Assembly: GCA_010279815.1 (NCBI GenBank)
Contig: QEOQ01000503.1
Location: 182,260-246,259, forward strand
Direction: 5' to 3'
Source of the DNA: Brachionus plicatilis
Lineage: Eukaryota > Rotifera > Eurotatoria > Ploima > Brachionidae
DNA: 64,000 nt
In this document: piece after piece, positions 22,426 to 33,447 of the stretch
Numbering within the stretch: position 1 is the stretch's first letter
Layout of the letters: every line of letters begins with the position of its first letter
Made by a program: the position numbers and the translations under genes
The notes under the pieces: model-generated
What the model was told of the DNA's origin: nothing
Databases searched by the model: none
Seen by the model: only the letters and a program-made list of their open reading frames with translations

Positions 22426-23691
22426 ATGTTAGACAACTCAAAATTTAACAATAAATAAAAAATTCTCTTTAGTTCAAATTAATTTTTAAAATTTTAATCG
22501 AGCAGTAAATTTTAAAATTTTATTTTTTTGTTGATTATTTGTTTAATAAAATTTATCAAAATTAATTTCACCTAATAATAAAACTAAATCAGGAAAAAGA
22601 ACATATAACTCAACCGTTTTGTTTCAATTTTAGAATAAATAAAAGAATTGATCAAATTAGTTTTAATTTTTTGCTCGTCTATTCGTTATCTTTTTGACAA
22701 TCTTATAACTAGTTTTATTTACGAAATCCAAAGCATCCACATACGATTTTTGGCTTCGATTTAGTGGTTTGCATTTAAGGTAACACTCAAAAAAATCTTA
22801 GAGCGGATCAAAAAAAATTATTAGGATAAGAGAGTCAAAGACTCTTAATCCTAAAAAGAGTTCCCTCTAAATTTTTGAAAATATTTCTCTCAAAAAATTT
22901 TCACATAAATAATTTTTATTTCTATACCGAGTATTATTTTATGAGGGATTAAAAAATGACATTAAAATTAGAAATTTTCATATGCTTAATATCAAAGCTA
23001 TTTTAATTTTCATTACAAAATATTAAAATTATTTGATATATTTTTTGCTTTTTATTCTTGATATTTTTTATCCCAAAGTTAAAAATTTTCCTATCTTAAA
23101 TTTATAAAATATGAAAATCAAAAAACAATTTGAACATTTGTATCAGACTCAATTGTCATAAAAATCATTGAACCACTATTATCATATAATCGGCTTAGAT
23201 TCTAATTAAAATTAGAGGTTTAGAAATGAAACATTGTTCTATATCTTAAAATATCAATTTTAAGATTTGGTATCACCTAATATCACCTAATAAATGATCT
23301 AGCTAAATGTTAGCTAGTTATTTAAACTGATAAGAAATCATCTGATATCATTTATTATCAAATGAAAGGGTGTAGCATACCTATTGTAAACATTGAAATA
23401 TTAAAAATAAAAAAAGAATGCATAATGATTAGTTTTATTTGTAAATAGATTAAATTTTTGATTTATCCATCTCGTTGTTTAATTTGACTTTTTTAATTCT
23501 AAATATAAAAATTAAAAATTAATTTAAAAAAAAAAATCTAAGCTAATAAAAATTAATAAAATTTATTTTAAAGCATTTAAAAAAATTTATAAAAAAATCA
23601 GTTTAACTGTTAACTTGATGACACAAATTTTTTTTGAAGTGAATGAAAAATGTAGCATTTTCCAATTTCTAAATTTTTGCAAAAACTAGTG
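22426..23691. other. Intergenic between convergent aquaporin and CCDC181 genes
   Basis: 3' flanks of two convergent genes. About 22770-23370 contains short mirrored words (GATAAG/CTTATC, ATATCACCTAATATCACC) but no terminal repeat pair could be matched. Nothing coding seen. Confidence 0.35.
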
Positions 23692-25234
23692 TTAAAATCC
23701 GGCCTTGAAATAAGAACTACTGTAACCATATGTATTTGCCATTTCAAGTGCTTGTGACAATCGTTGCTGTTTTCGAGATCTTCGACGTTTGGAAACCCAC
23801 TTCTTATTTTCCAACTTTTCAATTCGCACCATTTCATTTTTTTCCCGTAATTTTCGACTTATCCATTCTTTAAAAGCCTTGGAACGTTCCTCATGAGTCG
23901 ACTTTCTTTTGTCCAACATAATCACTTGTTCTAATCTTTTCTGATAGTCTTTCTCTCTTTGAACTTGTTCTCGTTTTTTTTGTAACCAATTTTCATATGT
24001 TATCTTATTCTTGACGGTTCTGTTGGATTTTTTTTCATCCGTTTTAAGTCTCTGCTCCAAGAGCTGCCTTTCTTTCATTTTTACCCAAGCTTCAAACACT
24101 TCCTGATTCAGCTTTTTTTTTTCTTCTTCTTCCTGAAGTCTTTTCCTGCGAGCTTCAGCCCTAAAAAAATCTCTAATTGACGTTTTAGTTGAATAAATAA
24201 ACCTACGATTCGACTGGCTTAGTGATCCTGATGGTGGCTTGGTATGGTGATTTGTAATCTTTGGCATATTCAGGCGTCAAATGTTTTCCAACTGGCGAGT
24301 GACTTTTAGCTCTGTTTTTTTTGGGATCACTCGACCCGGACACACGCTGAACCTTGTCATTTAATAATTTACTTTTCCTAAATTCGTTATTAGATGTCTT
24401 AGGCCTTTGTGGTGGATGAGGTAAAATTTGCTTGTTTTTTTCCAAAGCGGTATATTCATCTGCACTTATCAGCTCAAATTTTCCATCTTTTTCAATCAAA
24501 ACATTATTCTCTTCTGTTTTTTGAAGCTCAGGCGAGTTAATTTGCGGCGATAGCTGAGGAATAGGCGACGGAAATTTTGTTTCTGAATCTGTCTCTTTTG
24601 AGTCAACAATTTTGCTTATCAATTCAAGATTTGACTTGTCCATTTCTGGACTGTTTCGTGAGGGTGGTGAAGGAGTTGAATTTTTGACCAAATTGGCATG
24701 ATGGTTGGACAGCATCTTAAAGTATTCTTCCACGTCATCGTTTTCATCATTATATTCATTAGTAAGTTCATTGTGTCTATTCATTTCGTCATATCTTTGA
24801 ATGGCCTCTTTAATCTTATTCATGAAAGCATCGGGATCCTTTTTTTCAACAGTGTCATTTAATGGCACCACAACAATCTCCTTTTTTTCATTTTCAGGAT
24901 CATCTTTTGGAATATCAAAAGCTTTTACTGTATTATCAAACGAGACCGTAGTGGGTCTTTCTTTGTCGACCACAGGCTCATTGCTGAATTCTTGGTTGGC
25001 TATTTTGAGCCGTTCCTTGATCACTCGCTCATAGTCGTACCCATAGCCATAGTCAAAATTGATTTCGTCCTCCTCCTCGTCATCACTAGCGCCAAGATTG
25101 AGAGTGGGTTTCACATTGCTAAAATCGTACAAATCTTCGTCACCAAAGTTATGCCCGTCCAAATACAGATCTGGATCGGGACTAGCTGTTTGTTCATCCT
25201 GGAGTATGTCGCTCAAGTTTTGATTTTGATTCAT
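23692..25234 (-). CDS. CCDC181: Coiled-coil domain-containing protein 181
   Basis: Exons 25234-24207 and 24160-23692 give 498 residues (human about 509). CCDC181 is a microtubule-binding protein of motile cilia and sperm flagella. Matches with the human protein recalled from memory: an acidic N-terminus; a segment of the form I-x-x-x-x-x-x-A-N...EPV-x-D-K; ILVERDGKFEL, here VLIEKDGKFEL; Ser/Pro-rich middle; and a long basic C-terminal helix with repeated A-F-x-x-W-(L/I)-x-x-K units, seen as VFEAWVKMK, YENWLQKK and AFKEWISRK. The intron is 46 nt (GTAGGT...TTTTTTTAG). An alternative acceptor 12 nt upstream (CAATTAG) is also in frame. The ATG at 25234 follows a good acceptor (CTAATTTAG|GCAATG), so a non-coding 5' exon is likely. 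Confidence 0.88.
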
Positions 25235-25440
25235 TGCCTAAATTAGATTTTTATTAGAAAAAATAAATGAGATCTGCTTGATTTTAGAATATCATGCTTA
25301 AGGTGCAAATTAACAAGCGGACTAAGCGTCGAATGTGAAACATAAAATGTAAGAATAAAATTACTATTTTATTAGAAAATTTCTAAAACTTAATATTAAT
25401 TTAGGAAAGTTATTTATAAAACTAAGAAAACATGCTATAC

Positions 25441-25605
25441 CTTTATTGAATTTATATGTGGTGCATATAAATCGGATTTGTTCAGGCCGAAGTTGGATCT
25501 GGTAATGCCGTTCATTCAGTATATTTTCTGGACAGTCTTCTTTAGGTATTATAAAATCGCTCGTTTTCGGCTTTATTCGGTTCTCAAAACACACAAATAA
25601 TAATA
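25441..25605 (-). other. Possible 5' exon upstream of CCDC181 or a separate small exon
   Basis: A - strand frame with more balanced composition than its surroundings (IKPKTSDFIIPKEDC...QIRFICTTYKF) ends at a donor-like AAAG|GTATAG at 25441/25440. It has no in-frame ATG after its upstream stop, so translation would need another exon. Splicing to the acceptor before the CCDC181 ATG would change frame. It could be a 5' UTR exon of CCDC181 or an exon of an unrecognised gene. Weak. Confidence 0.25.
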
Positions 25606-25621
25606 CAAATGCCGTATTTTA

Positions 25622-27454
25622 TTATTATAAATCGGTTTTTGTTAGTAGTTATGGTAACCTATGCGTTTAAATCGAATTTTATTAAAATTTATAATTTTGC
25701 CCAAAATAAACAAAATTTCTATTAAAGTGTTACCGGTCTGATTTAAATAACAAATAAAAATATCCAAATTGAGCTTTTTACAAGTTTTTTGTTTAACTTT
25801 AAGATTGTAAAATTAAAAAAATTCTTCCTTTGCCCCAAAGACACTTTATAAAAGCTATTTATTATTGATTAAAATTTTTGGTTTTATTGACAATTTACTA
25901 TTAAATCAAAAATATAAAATATATTGTTGGTAGAGTCTGGCATACTTAAAAATTACACTTTTTTTTACCAACATTACACTTTTTTTTTAATAAATAAAGC
26001 AAAATATCAACAATTACGTATGAATGAAAATAAAAAAATTTTGATAGAAAGCTGTTTGAAAGATTTAATCTTAGCTCCGTGTTACTACTCCGAGGTCTGG
26101 GAGGCGTCTTAAAAACCTGAATAATGTATTGAGAATTTTTTAGTGCAAATTATGGCAGTTATAATTCGTGCTAAAAAAATACCAAAGTAATCGAGCCATA
26201 TTATGGCTTAATTACAAAAATATTTAAAGATTTTTGTGTAATTTTTATATAAATTTTTTTGAATAAAAAGTACGTGAGACCCCAAAAATATCTAAATCAA
26301 TTTTGAAAATTAATTTTGGTTTTTTTATTTTAAATTTAAAAGTCAATTTTCAAGTTGTAAAAAATAATTTTTTTGATTATCAGCTAAAATAACATTAATT
26401 TTAATTTATTTATTTGAAGATGTGTAAGATTTTTTAGGTAAAATACTCCACTCTCGAATTTTCAACTATTTTATCCTTTTGATGTAAAATTTATATCGCC
26501 AGAAAAAGTTCATTTTTAAATTTTTATATTTTAGAAAAAAATTTCCGTTTACTTATTCTGATCGAATATTTTCTCAGAATCAAAACCAACACAGATCTAC
26601 AAACGAATATCAGAGTTTTATCGACCAAAAAAAGAAAATTTAAGAAAATTAGAAAATTTTTTAGGCTAGACTACCAACAGATTTATTTTTTGACACAAAT
26701 TTTTCAAGTTTCAAAAATGTCTATAAAAAATCAAAAATAAAATAGCTTTTAAAATTGTTTTAATTTTTTAAAGTTTAAAAAGTTAAAATTGCATTTTTAT
26801 AAGTATGCTTAATCAAACAAATCTTAAATTTTTTCGAATCTAAATGAGAAAATACAATAAAAGAACTGGACTGAGAGAATAAACCATTTTAATTTAAGCA
26901 TTTAATAATTTCGGTGTTCGAAGTACTTTTGCTAAAAAGGTGATTAAAAAATTTGAAATAAGTTTATTAAACCTTTAAACGATTGAGATCGTTAATTAAA
27001 TATCAAATAGCCAGCACTTGAATAGTGCGAGAAAGTGCTTTTTAAAAAGCCAAAAAGTATTCGGAATACTTTTGTAAGCATGAAAGATTGAAAAATTGTA
27101 AAGTCAAACTTTTACCTGTAAGTGAATCTGGAAATATTTTAAGGATATTTGCCCTTATAAGAGCCCTAGTAGGCAAATCATAAAATGAATTGCAAAATAT
27201 TAACTCCTGTCAAAAGTAACTAAAGAGTAATATCCAAATTAAAAGGAATAGATACGTCATTAAATTTGATATTAAATTTTCAATATCACGAATCGATTTT
27301 TGTTAAAAATAAATTTATTTAACAATAAAATTTTAATTATATCAAATTAGAAATATAAAGAAAAAGTAGGTTTAAAATTAAGTAAATTGTGTGAAATTTC
27401 CCATTTAGCCTTGGAACAGAAAAATGTTTTTAAGTACTGAAAAATATTTTTTTC
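25622..27454. other. 1.8 kb with no recognised gene
   Basis: AT-rich, stops in all frames. The open frame near 25924-26112 is low-complexity at its start and matches nothing known to me. Confidence 0.35.
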
Positions 27455-27462
27455 GCTTTTTT

Positions 27463-27826
27463 GGCTTTGTGAAGCTCAGTATAAAAGAACAGAAGAAAAT
27501 GATAAAAAATTGAATAATTTTTTTTTCTAAAAGTATAAAATTAGTTTCGTGAATGCAACATGGTGCAACATTCAAAGTTGCATCAACTATCAAAGTCTGC
27601 TTATGATATGCAATATCTCTGCAAAATGCACTACGTTAGAATATATTGAAATCTAGTCTCTGCTTAATTTACAGAGTTTTGCAGATTTCGATAGCTGATG
27701 CAACCTTGAAAGTTGCATCATGTTGCATTCACGAAACTAATTTCTAACTTATGGAAAAAAAGTTATTCAATTTTTTATTATTTGTTTCTTTTCTTTTATT
27801 CATTCTGTACTGAATTTCACAAAACC
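27463..27826. mobile_element. Foldback MITE family A, copy 2 (complete)
   Basis: Left end GGCTTTGTGAAGCTCAGTAT; right end on the other strand GGTTTTGTGAAATTCAGTAC. Core TGGTGCAACATTCAAAGTTG faces CAACCTTGAAAGTTGCATCA. Flanks are CGCTTTTTT on both sides (27454-27462 and 27827-27835), a perfect duplication of 8 or 9 bp, ambiguous because of the T-run. The long arms make this nearly one hairpin. Confidence 0.75.
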
Positions 27827-28314
27827 CGCTTTTTTTTGAGTGAAAAAGTCATAGTTAGTAGCTACTTCTTTTAAAGGAATTTTTTTCGAATAAGGCTCAG
27901 GAAATGCAAAACGTCCATGCTATCTTAGGATTCGATTTTCGGTCTCAAATTCGTAATCTGCATATTTAAAAAACACAGAATGCCAATTTTTAGGGGGCGT
28001 TGAAAAAAAATTTTTTCCGCTACAGGGGCTAAAAGAGTTTTTTATTTGTCAAAATTATTCTTCGGTCCGATGAAAATATCTTTTGCAAACATATAAAAAA
28101 GATATGAAAATCACGTACCATCTTGTAGAGCAAAAAATTCTCTGAATAATATGTTCCTTTTTATCCTAGTGGATAATGGGGAGGCGCTCATCTCCTTTTC
28201 CTGTACCTTTTTGAGCAACGGCTCCGACCTGACACTGAGGTAACTGCATCGAGTTGGTCATCTACACCGCTTTTATTACCCAGTCGAAACCGGTACCCCT
28301 ATTTTTTGTGATAC

Positions 28315-28437
28315 ATACTTATCTCCCCCATTAAGACTATGCCATTTATCCCCCACCATTTTTCTAGTACAAAATTTTACCAGCTTTCACGCAAGACCAA
28401 AATCTAAGCTCTAGCACATTTGGTTCGTCCTTCATTT
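28315..28437. repeat. Left 123-bp arm of an internal inverted repeat
   Basis: Pairs with 29453-29575 almost base for base. Outer end ATACTTATCTCCCCCATTAA, inner end TTTGGTTCGTCCTTCATTT. The loop between the arms is 1015 bp of AT-rich non-coding DNA. Confidence 0.8.
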
Positions 28438-29452
28438 TAATTTTAAATCAAAAAATCTTTATTCAAATCTTCTTTTCTATAATTTTAAAAATAAAAAAAG
28501 TAATTATCAATGTAAATAAAATAGAAAAACACTATTTTTAAATTTTGTCTCTTTTTTATGTTTTTTATTCAAATCTAAAGTGTTTCAATAAATCAGAAGA
28601 GTAAAGTTTTACATAATATTCTAACGAGCCCAAAAAATAATATAAAAATCTCAACAATAAAAAATTTTTCTATATTTTAAAATTTTAAATTAACAATTAT
28701 TTAATAGAAATTATTAAATCATGCTAATGCAAAAGTTATATTTTTGATCAAAAATGGGTCTGTAAATATGGACCGATAATTATTCCAATAAGATAATTTT
28801 CAAAAAATCAGAATTCGGTGTCAATTGATTTTTCATTTAACTTTTACTCTAAATAAAGACAAAATTTAAAATAAAAGTTAATTTTTAATTTTTAATTTGA
28901 CTCCACAATTTTACAAGTTTATTCCAGAAGAAATTTGAAATTTGAGGTTTATTCTAAAAAAAAATAAAATAATTTTATTGCATGGCTTCGAAGGTATTAT
29001 TTGGGTTTATATAGAATTAACCCAAATTTTGACATTGTTCCAAGAGGAGTTGTACCGAGTTTTCGGTAATTATTTTTATTTGTTGAAAAAAAATAAATCG
29101 TTATTAAATAAATTAGCTAAAACATTTAGCGATTTTTCTTATCGACCGAATATTTATTAATATCCTTCCTCTATATTTCTATGTTTTTTAATACAAAATA
29201 ATAAAAATTAATTATCAATCTTTTTTGCAATCAATTTTGTAAAAAATCTCAAGTGAAATCAAATGTAAGAAGTATTTTAGTGACATGCAAAAAAGAAAAA
29301 AAAATTTTAAATTCATTAATTATATAATGGAAAAAATTTAAAAAATGAAATAAAAAATTAAATAAACAGAGTCTTAAAAAATAAATTATTTAAATGAAAA
29401 ATTAAAAAAATAAATTTAATTAATTAAAACAATCTATTTTGATTTCAAGCTT

Positions 29453-29575
29453 AAATGAAGGGCGAACCAAATGTGCTAGAGCTTAGATTTTGGTCTTGCA
29501 TGAAAGCTGGTAAAATTTTGTACTAGAAAAATGGTGGGGGATAAATGGCATAGTCTTAATGGGGGAGATAAGTAT
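29453..29575. repeat. Right 123-bp arm of the internal inverted repeat
   Basis: Inverse complement of 28315-28437 with only a few differences (for example CTTGCATGAAAGC against GCTTTCACGCAAG). Such low divergence implies recent formation or gene conversion between arms. Confidence 0.8.
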
Positions 29576-29630
29576 GGGTCCGTGTTTTATTTAAAAACTT
29601 GAGGTCCGTGTTTTAGTAATAACCTTAGTT

Positions 29631-30460
29631 TTAGGTTTTAGCCTTTAAAAAAATTAAATTAAAAAAAGAAATTTTGTTTTTGAGTAAATACCCAAAATCA
29701 CTTATTTTAATATTAAGTGCTGTATGTGTAGAAGCATTATCGATAAAAATTTCAACGTCATGTTTTACTGGCTCATTAAACTCTTTTTTAAATTCCAGCA
29801 TTTGACACAAAAGTTCAAATTGAGACAACTGTGTCGTTATCAAAATGATTATTTTGACCAGGAAAAATTGTTCCTACACATGATCTTTCTAAATAATCTA
29901 TCCCATTGTCGTCAAAAAGCGAAGGTCATTTTTTAACTGTTTCTTCCTATTCATTTTTAGAAAGAGTAAAAAAAGATAAAGAAGGGTATGAAAACAAAAA
30001 ACCTGAGCACATTAAGCTCTTTCCTCTCCTTTAATCAAAAAAATCAAATTTAATTTTAAGTCTTGTTATTTATTCAATCTACCCCTAGCTTATAAAAGAT
30101 TATTTTCCTTCCATCATTCACCTTGAGTGAAACTGTTCGCCACTTCGAAATTAAAACTGCTGGTTTTTCGATTGGATTAATCCAGTTATTCTCTTCGTCT
30201 TTGTATAATAGTGATCTTTCCTCTCCACAAAATATTCGACGTTCTTTTCTAAATCTTTAACAACATCCTCCCGTTCATGACCTTCAAAATAGGACCTCTT
30301 CGAAATTTTTTGGAATTGTATCCCCAATTCTTTAGGTCATTAATCAACATTCGAGGAAAAGGAATAAATGTCCCTTCATCGAGCTGATTATTACTTAACT
30401 CGCAATATTTTTCAGTAATATACTTAGCAAGATCTAAGGAACTAAAGTACATTGTTTTAT
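29631..30460 (-). pseudogene. Degenerate DDE-type transposase fragments
   Basis: - strand pieces in order: WGYNSKKFRRGPILK (30249-30452), then in another frame GHEREDVVKDLEKN and EYFVERKDHYYTK (about 30150-30290), then VEIFIDNASTHTALNIK (29631-29843). The RRGP...GHERxDVV pattern resembles, from memory, transposase-like DDE endonucleases found in invertebrates and fungi, and the IDNASTH block looks like a second catalytic Asp region. Frames are broken. Family name left open. Confidence 0.5.
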
Positions 30461-31090
30461 TTTTGTCTCATTTTCGACAAAAATTTTTGCCTCAATATGG
30501 AGCTCAGGAAAAAATTCGTAAAAAGTAGAAATTTGCGTTCCTTCATTTAAACTATTAACATTTGATTTAAAAAAAAAACGAAAATAATTTAAAACTAACC
30601 TCCTCTTCCATCTTTATTTAATTCATCAAAATTTAAATTATTAAATTTAATGAGCTGCTTAGTGGTTTTTTTAGCTGATAAACAATGAATCTGGTTTAAA
30701 AACAAATCAGTATCTTTAAAATTCACATTAAACTGTCTTAAAAAAAATAAAATTCCTAAAAAGCTTGCAATCCTTTTTTTTTTTATTCTTTAAAATTGCT
30801 TGAACCAAAATGCTAAAAGATCGTTTAGAAGCATTAAAATCGATTATGTATTCAATTATATCGCTAATTAGGTCTAAATCTACAGTGCAAGTATCACCTA
30901 CTTCAAAATCAGAATCAAAACTATCACAAAGGGTTGATAGTGTATTCGTTTTAATTTTGAGGCTTCAGGTTCTGGTGAAGGAGCTTTATGTTGCCCGTGA
31001 GAATAGACAAAGAATTTGAGGTCGAAAATCGAATCCTAAGATAGCGTGGACGTTTTTCATTTTCTGAACCTTACCCCAAATTTTTTTTGT

Positions 31091-31544
31091 CACTAAATAT
31101 TGAATAAATTTTCCCAATTATTTAGATTATACATAAAAAAATAAATTTACACTAAATGAAATAGAAATCTAACATTTTAATTTTATTGAAACTTTTTATT
31201 TTATTAAAAAATGAAAACTAATATAAGGCAAAGTAGCTAAATTTCAAAATAAATTAAGGGGTAAATCTAATATGCTTTCTAATTTGAAGAAAGTATCTTC
31301 TAATTAATTAGAACAAAAGTTTTAAGAAAAAATGTACAATTTGTTTTCTAATTTGAAGGAATTTTTTGTTTTTGTTTTAATAATTATTAATGTAATTTTA
31401 TGCGGTTTTCAAAATTTGAAACATATAAATAAAAAAAGATTGAAATGTTATCACTTTTAATAATCAAAATAATAGTCCTATAAATAAGATTAGCCTCCCT
31501 CTGTTTAAATTATCTAATTAATAATAAACAAAAAAATATAAAAA
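31091..31544. other. AT-rich spacer, no feature seen
   Basis: No open frame or repeat pair supported between the large inverted-repeat element and the SAP-like fragment. Confidence 0.3.
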
Positions 31545-31870
31545 ATGGAAGCAGTTGAAAAACTAAAAGTGGTAGAGTTGAAAGAAAAACTCAAACAACT
31601 CTCTCTCAGCACCTCTGGTAATCAATGGGTTTTTCAATAGGATAGTGCTACGCATAATACATCAAATACCAGTCAAAATGGTGTGAGAATAATTTGTTTA
31701 GATTTATCAGAAAATCAAATTGGCCACCGAATTCGCCAGATCTAAATCCATGTGACTCCTTTTTTTTGGAACGAAGAAGTATCAAAAATAGGCCAAACAA
31801 ATTCTAAAAAAAGGGTAGAATTTATTAAGGAAATTAAAACAGGTTTCGGACAGGTAAATAATAATTTTAA
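31545..31870 (+). pseudogene. SAP-motif start fused to a transposase relic
   Basis: An ATG at 31545 opens a frame that resembles a SAP DNA-binding motif (KLKVVELKEKLKQLSLSTSG). It then runs directly into a transposase-like segment WVFQ, a stop, DSATHNTSNTSQ. In another frame follows NWPPNSPDLNPCDSFFF, the conserved block before the third acidic residue in Tc1/IS630-related enzymes. At least one stop and one frameshift prevent a long product. Either a once chimeric gene or two unrelated fragments abutting. Confidence 0.5.
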
Positions 31871-33447
31871 TTAAATAAAAAAATAATAAAAATTTTTCTA
31901 TTTTTATTTTTTCTTATTAGGACAGGGCCACTATCACATATTTTATATCAAAATAAAGTATAATCTTTGAGCTTTTAAATCAAGTATTTTATTCAATAAC
32001 TTCCCCTTGTTCTCCTGGAAATTTTCAACTTAATGATATCTATCACTAAAGCTTAAAAAAACCGAAAATCAAGACTCAAAAAAAAGATTTTTTTTTTATA
32101 AAGTTATTTATTTTAAAAGCTAAAATTCAATTATATGTGTGTACAAAATTTTAAGATGATACCTTAAATAAATCAAAAGTTATTCGATAAAAACTTAAAA
32201 CACCCAAGTTTTTTAGATTTTAGAACAATGGTCATTTTTTGGTGCTATTTGATTGTATCTTCCCGAAAACTAGACGAAAAAAAACAATCTATAGCTTATT
32301 TTAATCATAAAAAAATTTTCTAAAAAATGATATATTAAACTCGCAACTTTAATACGGTGTCTTTTATATGAGGACAACCTAGGTCGCAGGTAGGGGTCAA
32401 TTAATAGGCCAGAGTGAACAAATTTTGAAAAGAAAGTTTTATAAAAATATCAATTTTAGAAACTAGAGAAAAAAAGCAATAAACCCTCAAAATTTCACTA
32501 TTATATAATTGTCCGTTCGCCATTTTTTTTTCTAAATGAATTTTAAGACAACCATTTTTGGCCACTCGTTAATTAAATTAAATGTAAATGTCTAACCATT
32601 TTTTATTTTTCAAAAATCATCAAAATTTTAATTATTTTTTACTTTAACCATAATCGCTTTTCAATCTATATGGTAAAAAAACATAAATTTTTCAAAACCC
32701 CAAATTAAACGCATTAGGGTCAAAATATTTTTGGTTAAACTGAATAATTTACTTTTAGATTTTGGATTAATATCCGTTAGCTATTTTATTTATTTTCGAG
32801 CATTTTCTGAAAAAAAAATTTAATTTTTTATTTATAATTATTATCTATTAAAAAGATGATTTCTTTCAAGTCATGAATAAAGCCATAAAATTTAATTGAT
32901 TTCTTGGGATTAGTTTTTATTGGATAAATAAAATATTTGCACTTTTGTATAGTAAAATTAAAATTTATTTTAGATTCATCATTTTATGAGTATCATTGTG
33001 AGTGAATCGCTCGAAAAGTTTTACCAATGATTCACTTGTTGAATGAAAAGCACACATACTAATCTAATCTTCAAAAAAACAGATTGAAATTGTTTGATAT
33101 AATTTAAATAAATATTATCATAACTGTTTTGATTTAAATAATAATTGATTATTTAATAAATATTCTGAACCAAATGCAAATGGGAATTTATTTTTATTTT
33201 GTAAAAAGAAGTCATTTCCTTAAGTTCCGAACCATCAAAAATTATTTTTTGATTTTAAAATTTATTTATTTGTTTTCTGTACCGAGCTAAAGCTCCTTCA
33301 GAAAATAATTTATAATTCGATTAAATAGTCGGCATTCATGCATGAAAATTGAATTTTTTATTAAAATTTGGACAAATTAGTTTCTATATTAAATTTGAAT
33401 GTAGCATTAAAATTAAAAATTCATTTTTATCTCAACTAAAAATTAGA
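31871..33447. other. Non-coding region upstream of the FkbM gene
   Basis: AT-rich with no recognised exon. About 33255-33345 carries a reversed LINE 3' end (listed separately). Confidence 0.35.
33255..33345 (-). repeat. LINE 3'-end fragment, - strand
   Basis: On the - strand it reads TTCTGAAGGAGCTTTAGCTC, then GTACAGAAAACAAATAAATAAA, the same order (CTGAAGGAG hairpin, then AACAAATAAATAAA tail) as the end of the LINE at 15700-17242. Only the last part of the element is present. Confidence 0.5.

Larger units (their letters stand above)
27879..31090. mobile_element. 3.2-kb element bounded by about 75-bp inverted repeats
   Basis: The left end (27879-27953) and right end (31013-31090) are inverted copies. 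Shared core: AACGTCCATGCTATCTTAGG on the left and AACGTCCACGCTATCTTAGG on the right strand, then ATTCGATTTTCG. Inside are a second, unrelated pair of 123-bp inverted arms (28315-28437 and 29453-29575) and remains of a transposase on the - strand (about 29631-30460). Most simply a DNA transposon that has itself received a nested foldback element. No target duplication was recognised. Confidence 0.65.

Noticed and set aside
22770..23370. Possible MITE between the aquaporin and CCDC181 genes
   Set aside because: Several mirrored words are present, but no pair of ends or target duplication could be matched.
24801..25246. + strand open frames with hydrophobic stretches opposite CCDC181
   Set aside because: Complement of the acidic coding sequence on the - strand; the CCDC181 match explains the region.
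27879..31090. Polinton/Maverick or virus-like element
   Set aside because: No DNA polymerase B, capsid, ATPase or integrase sequence, and it is far too short.
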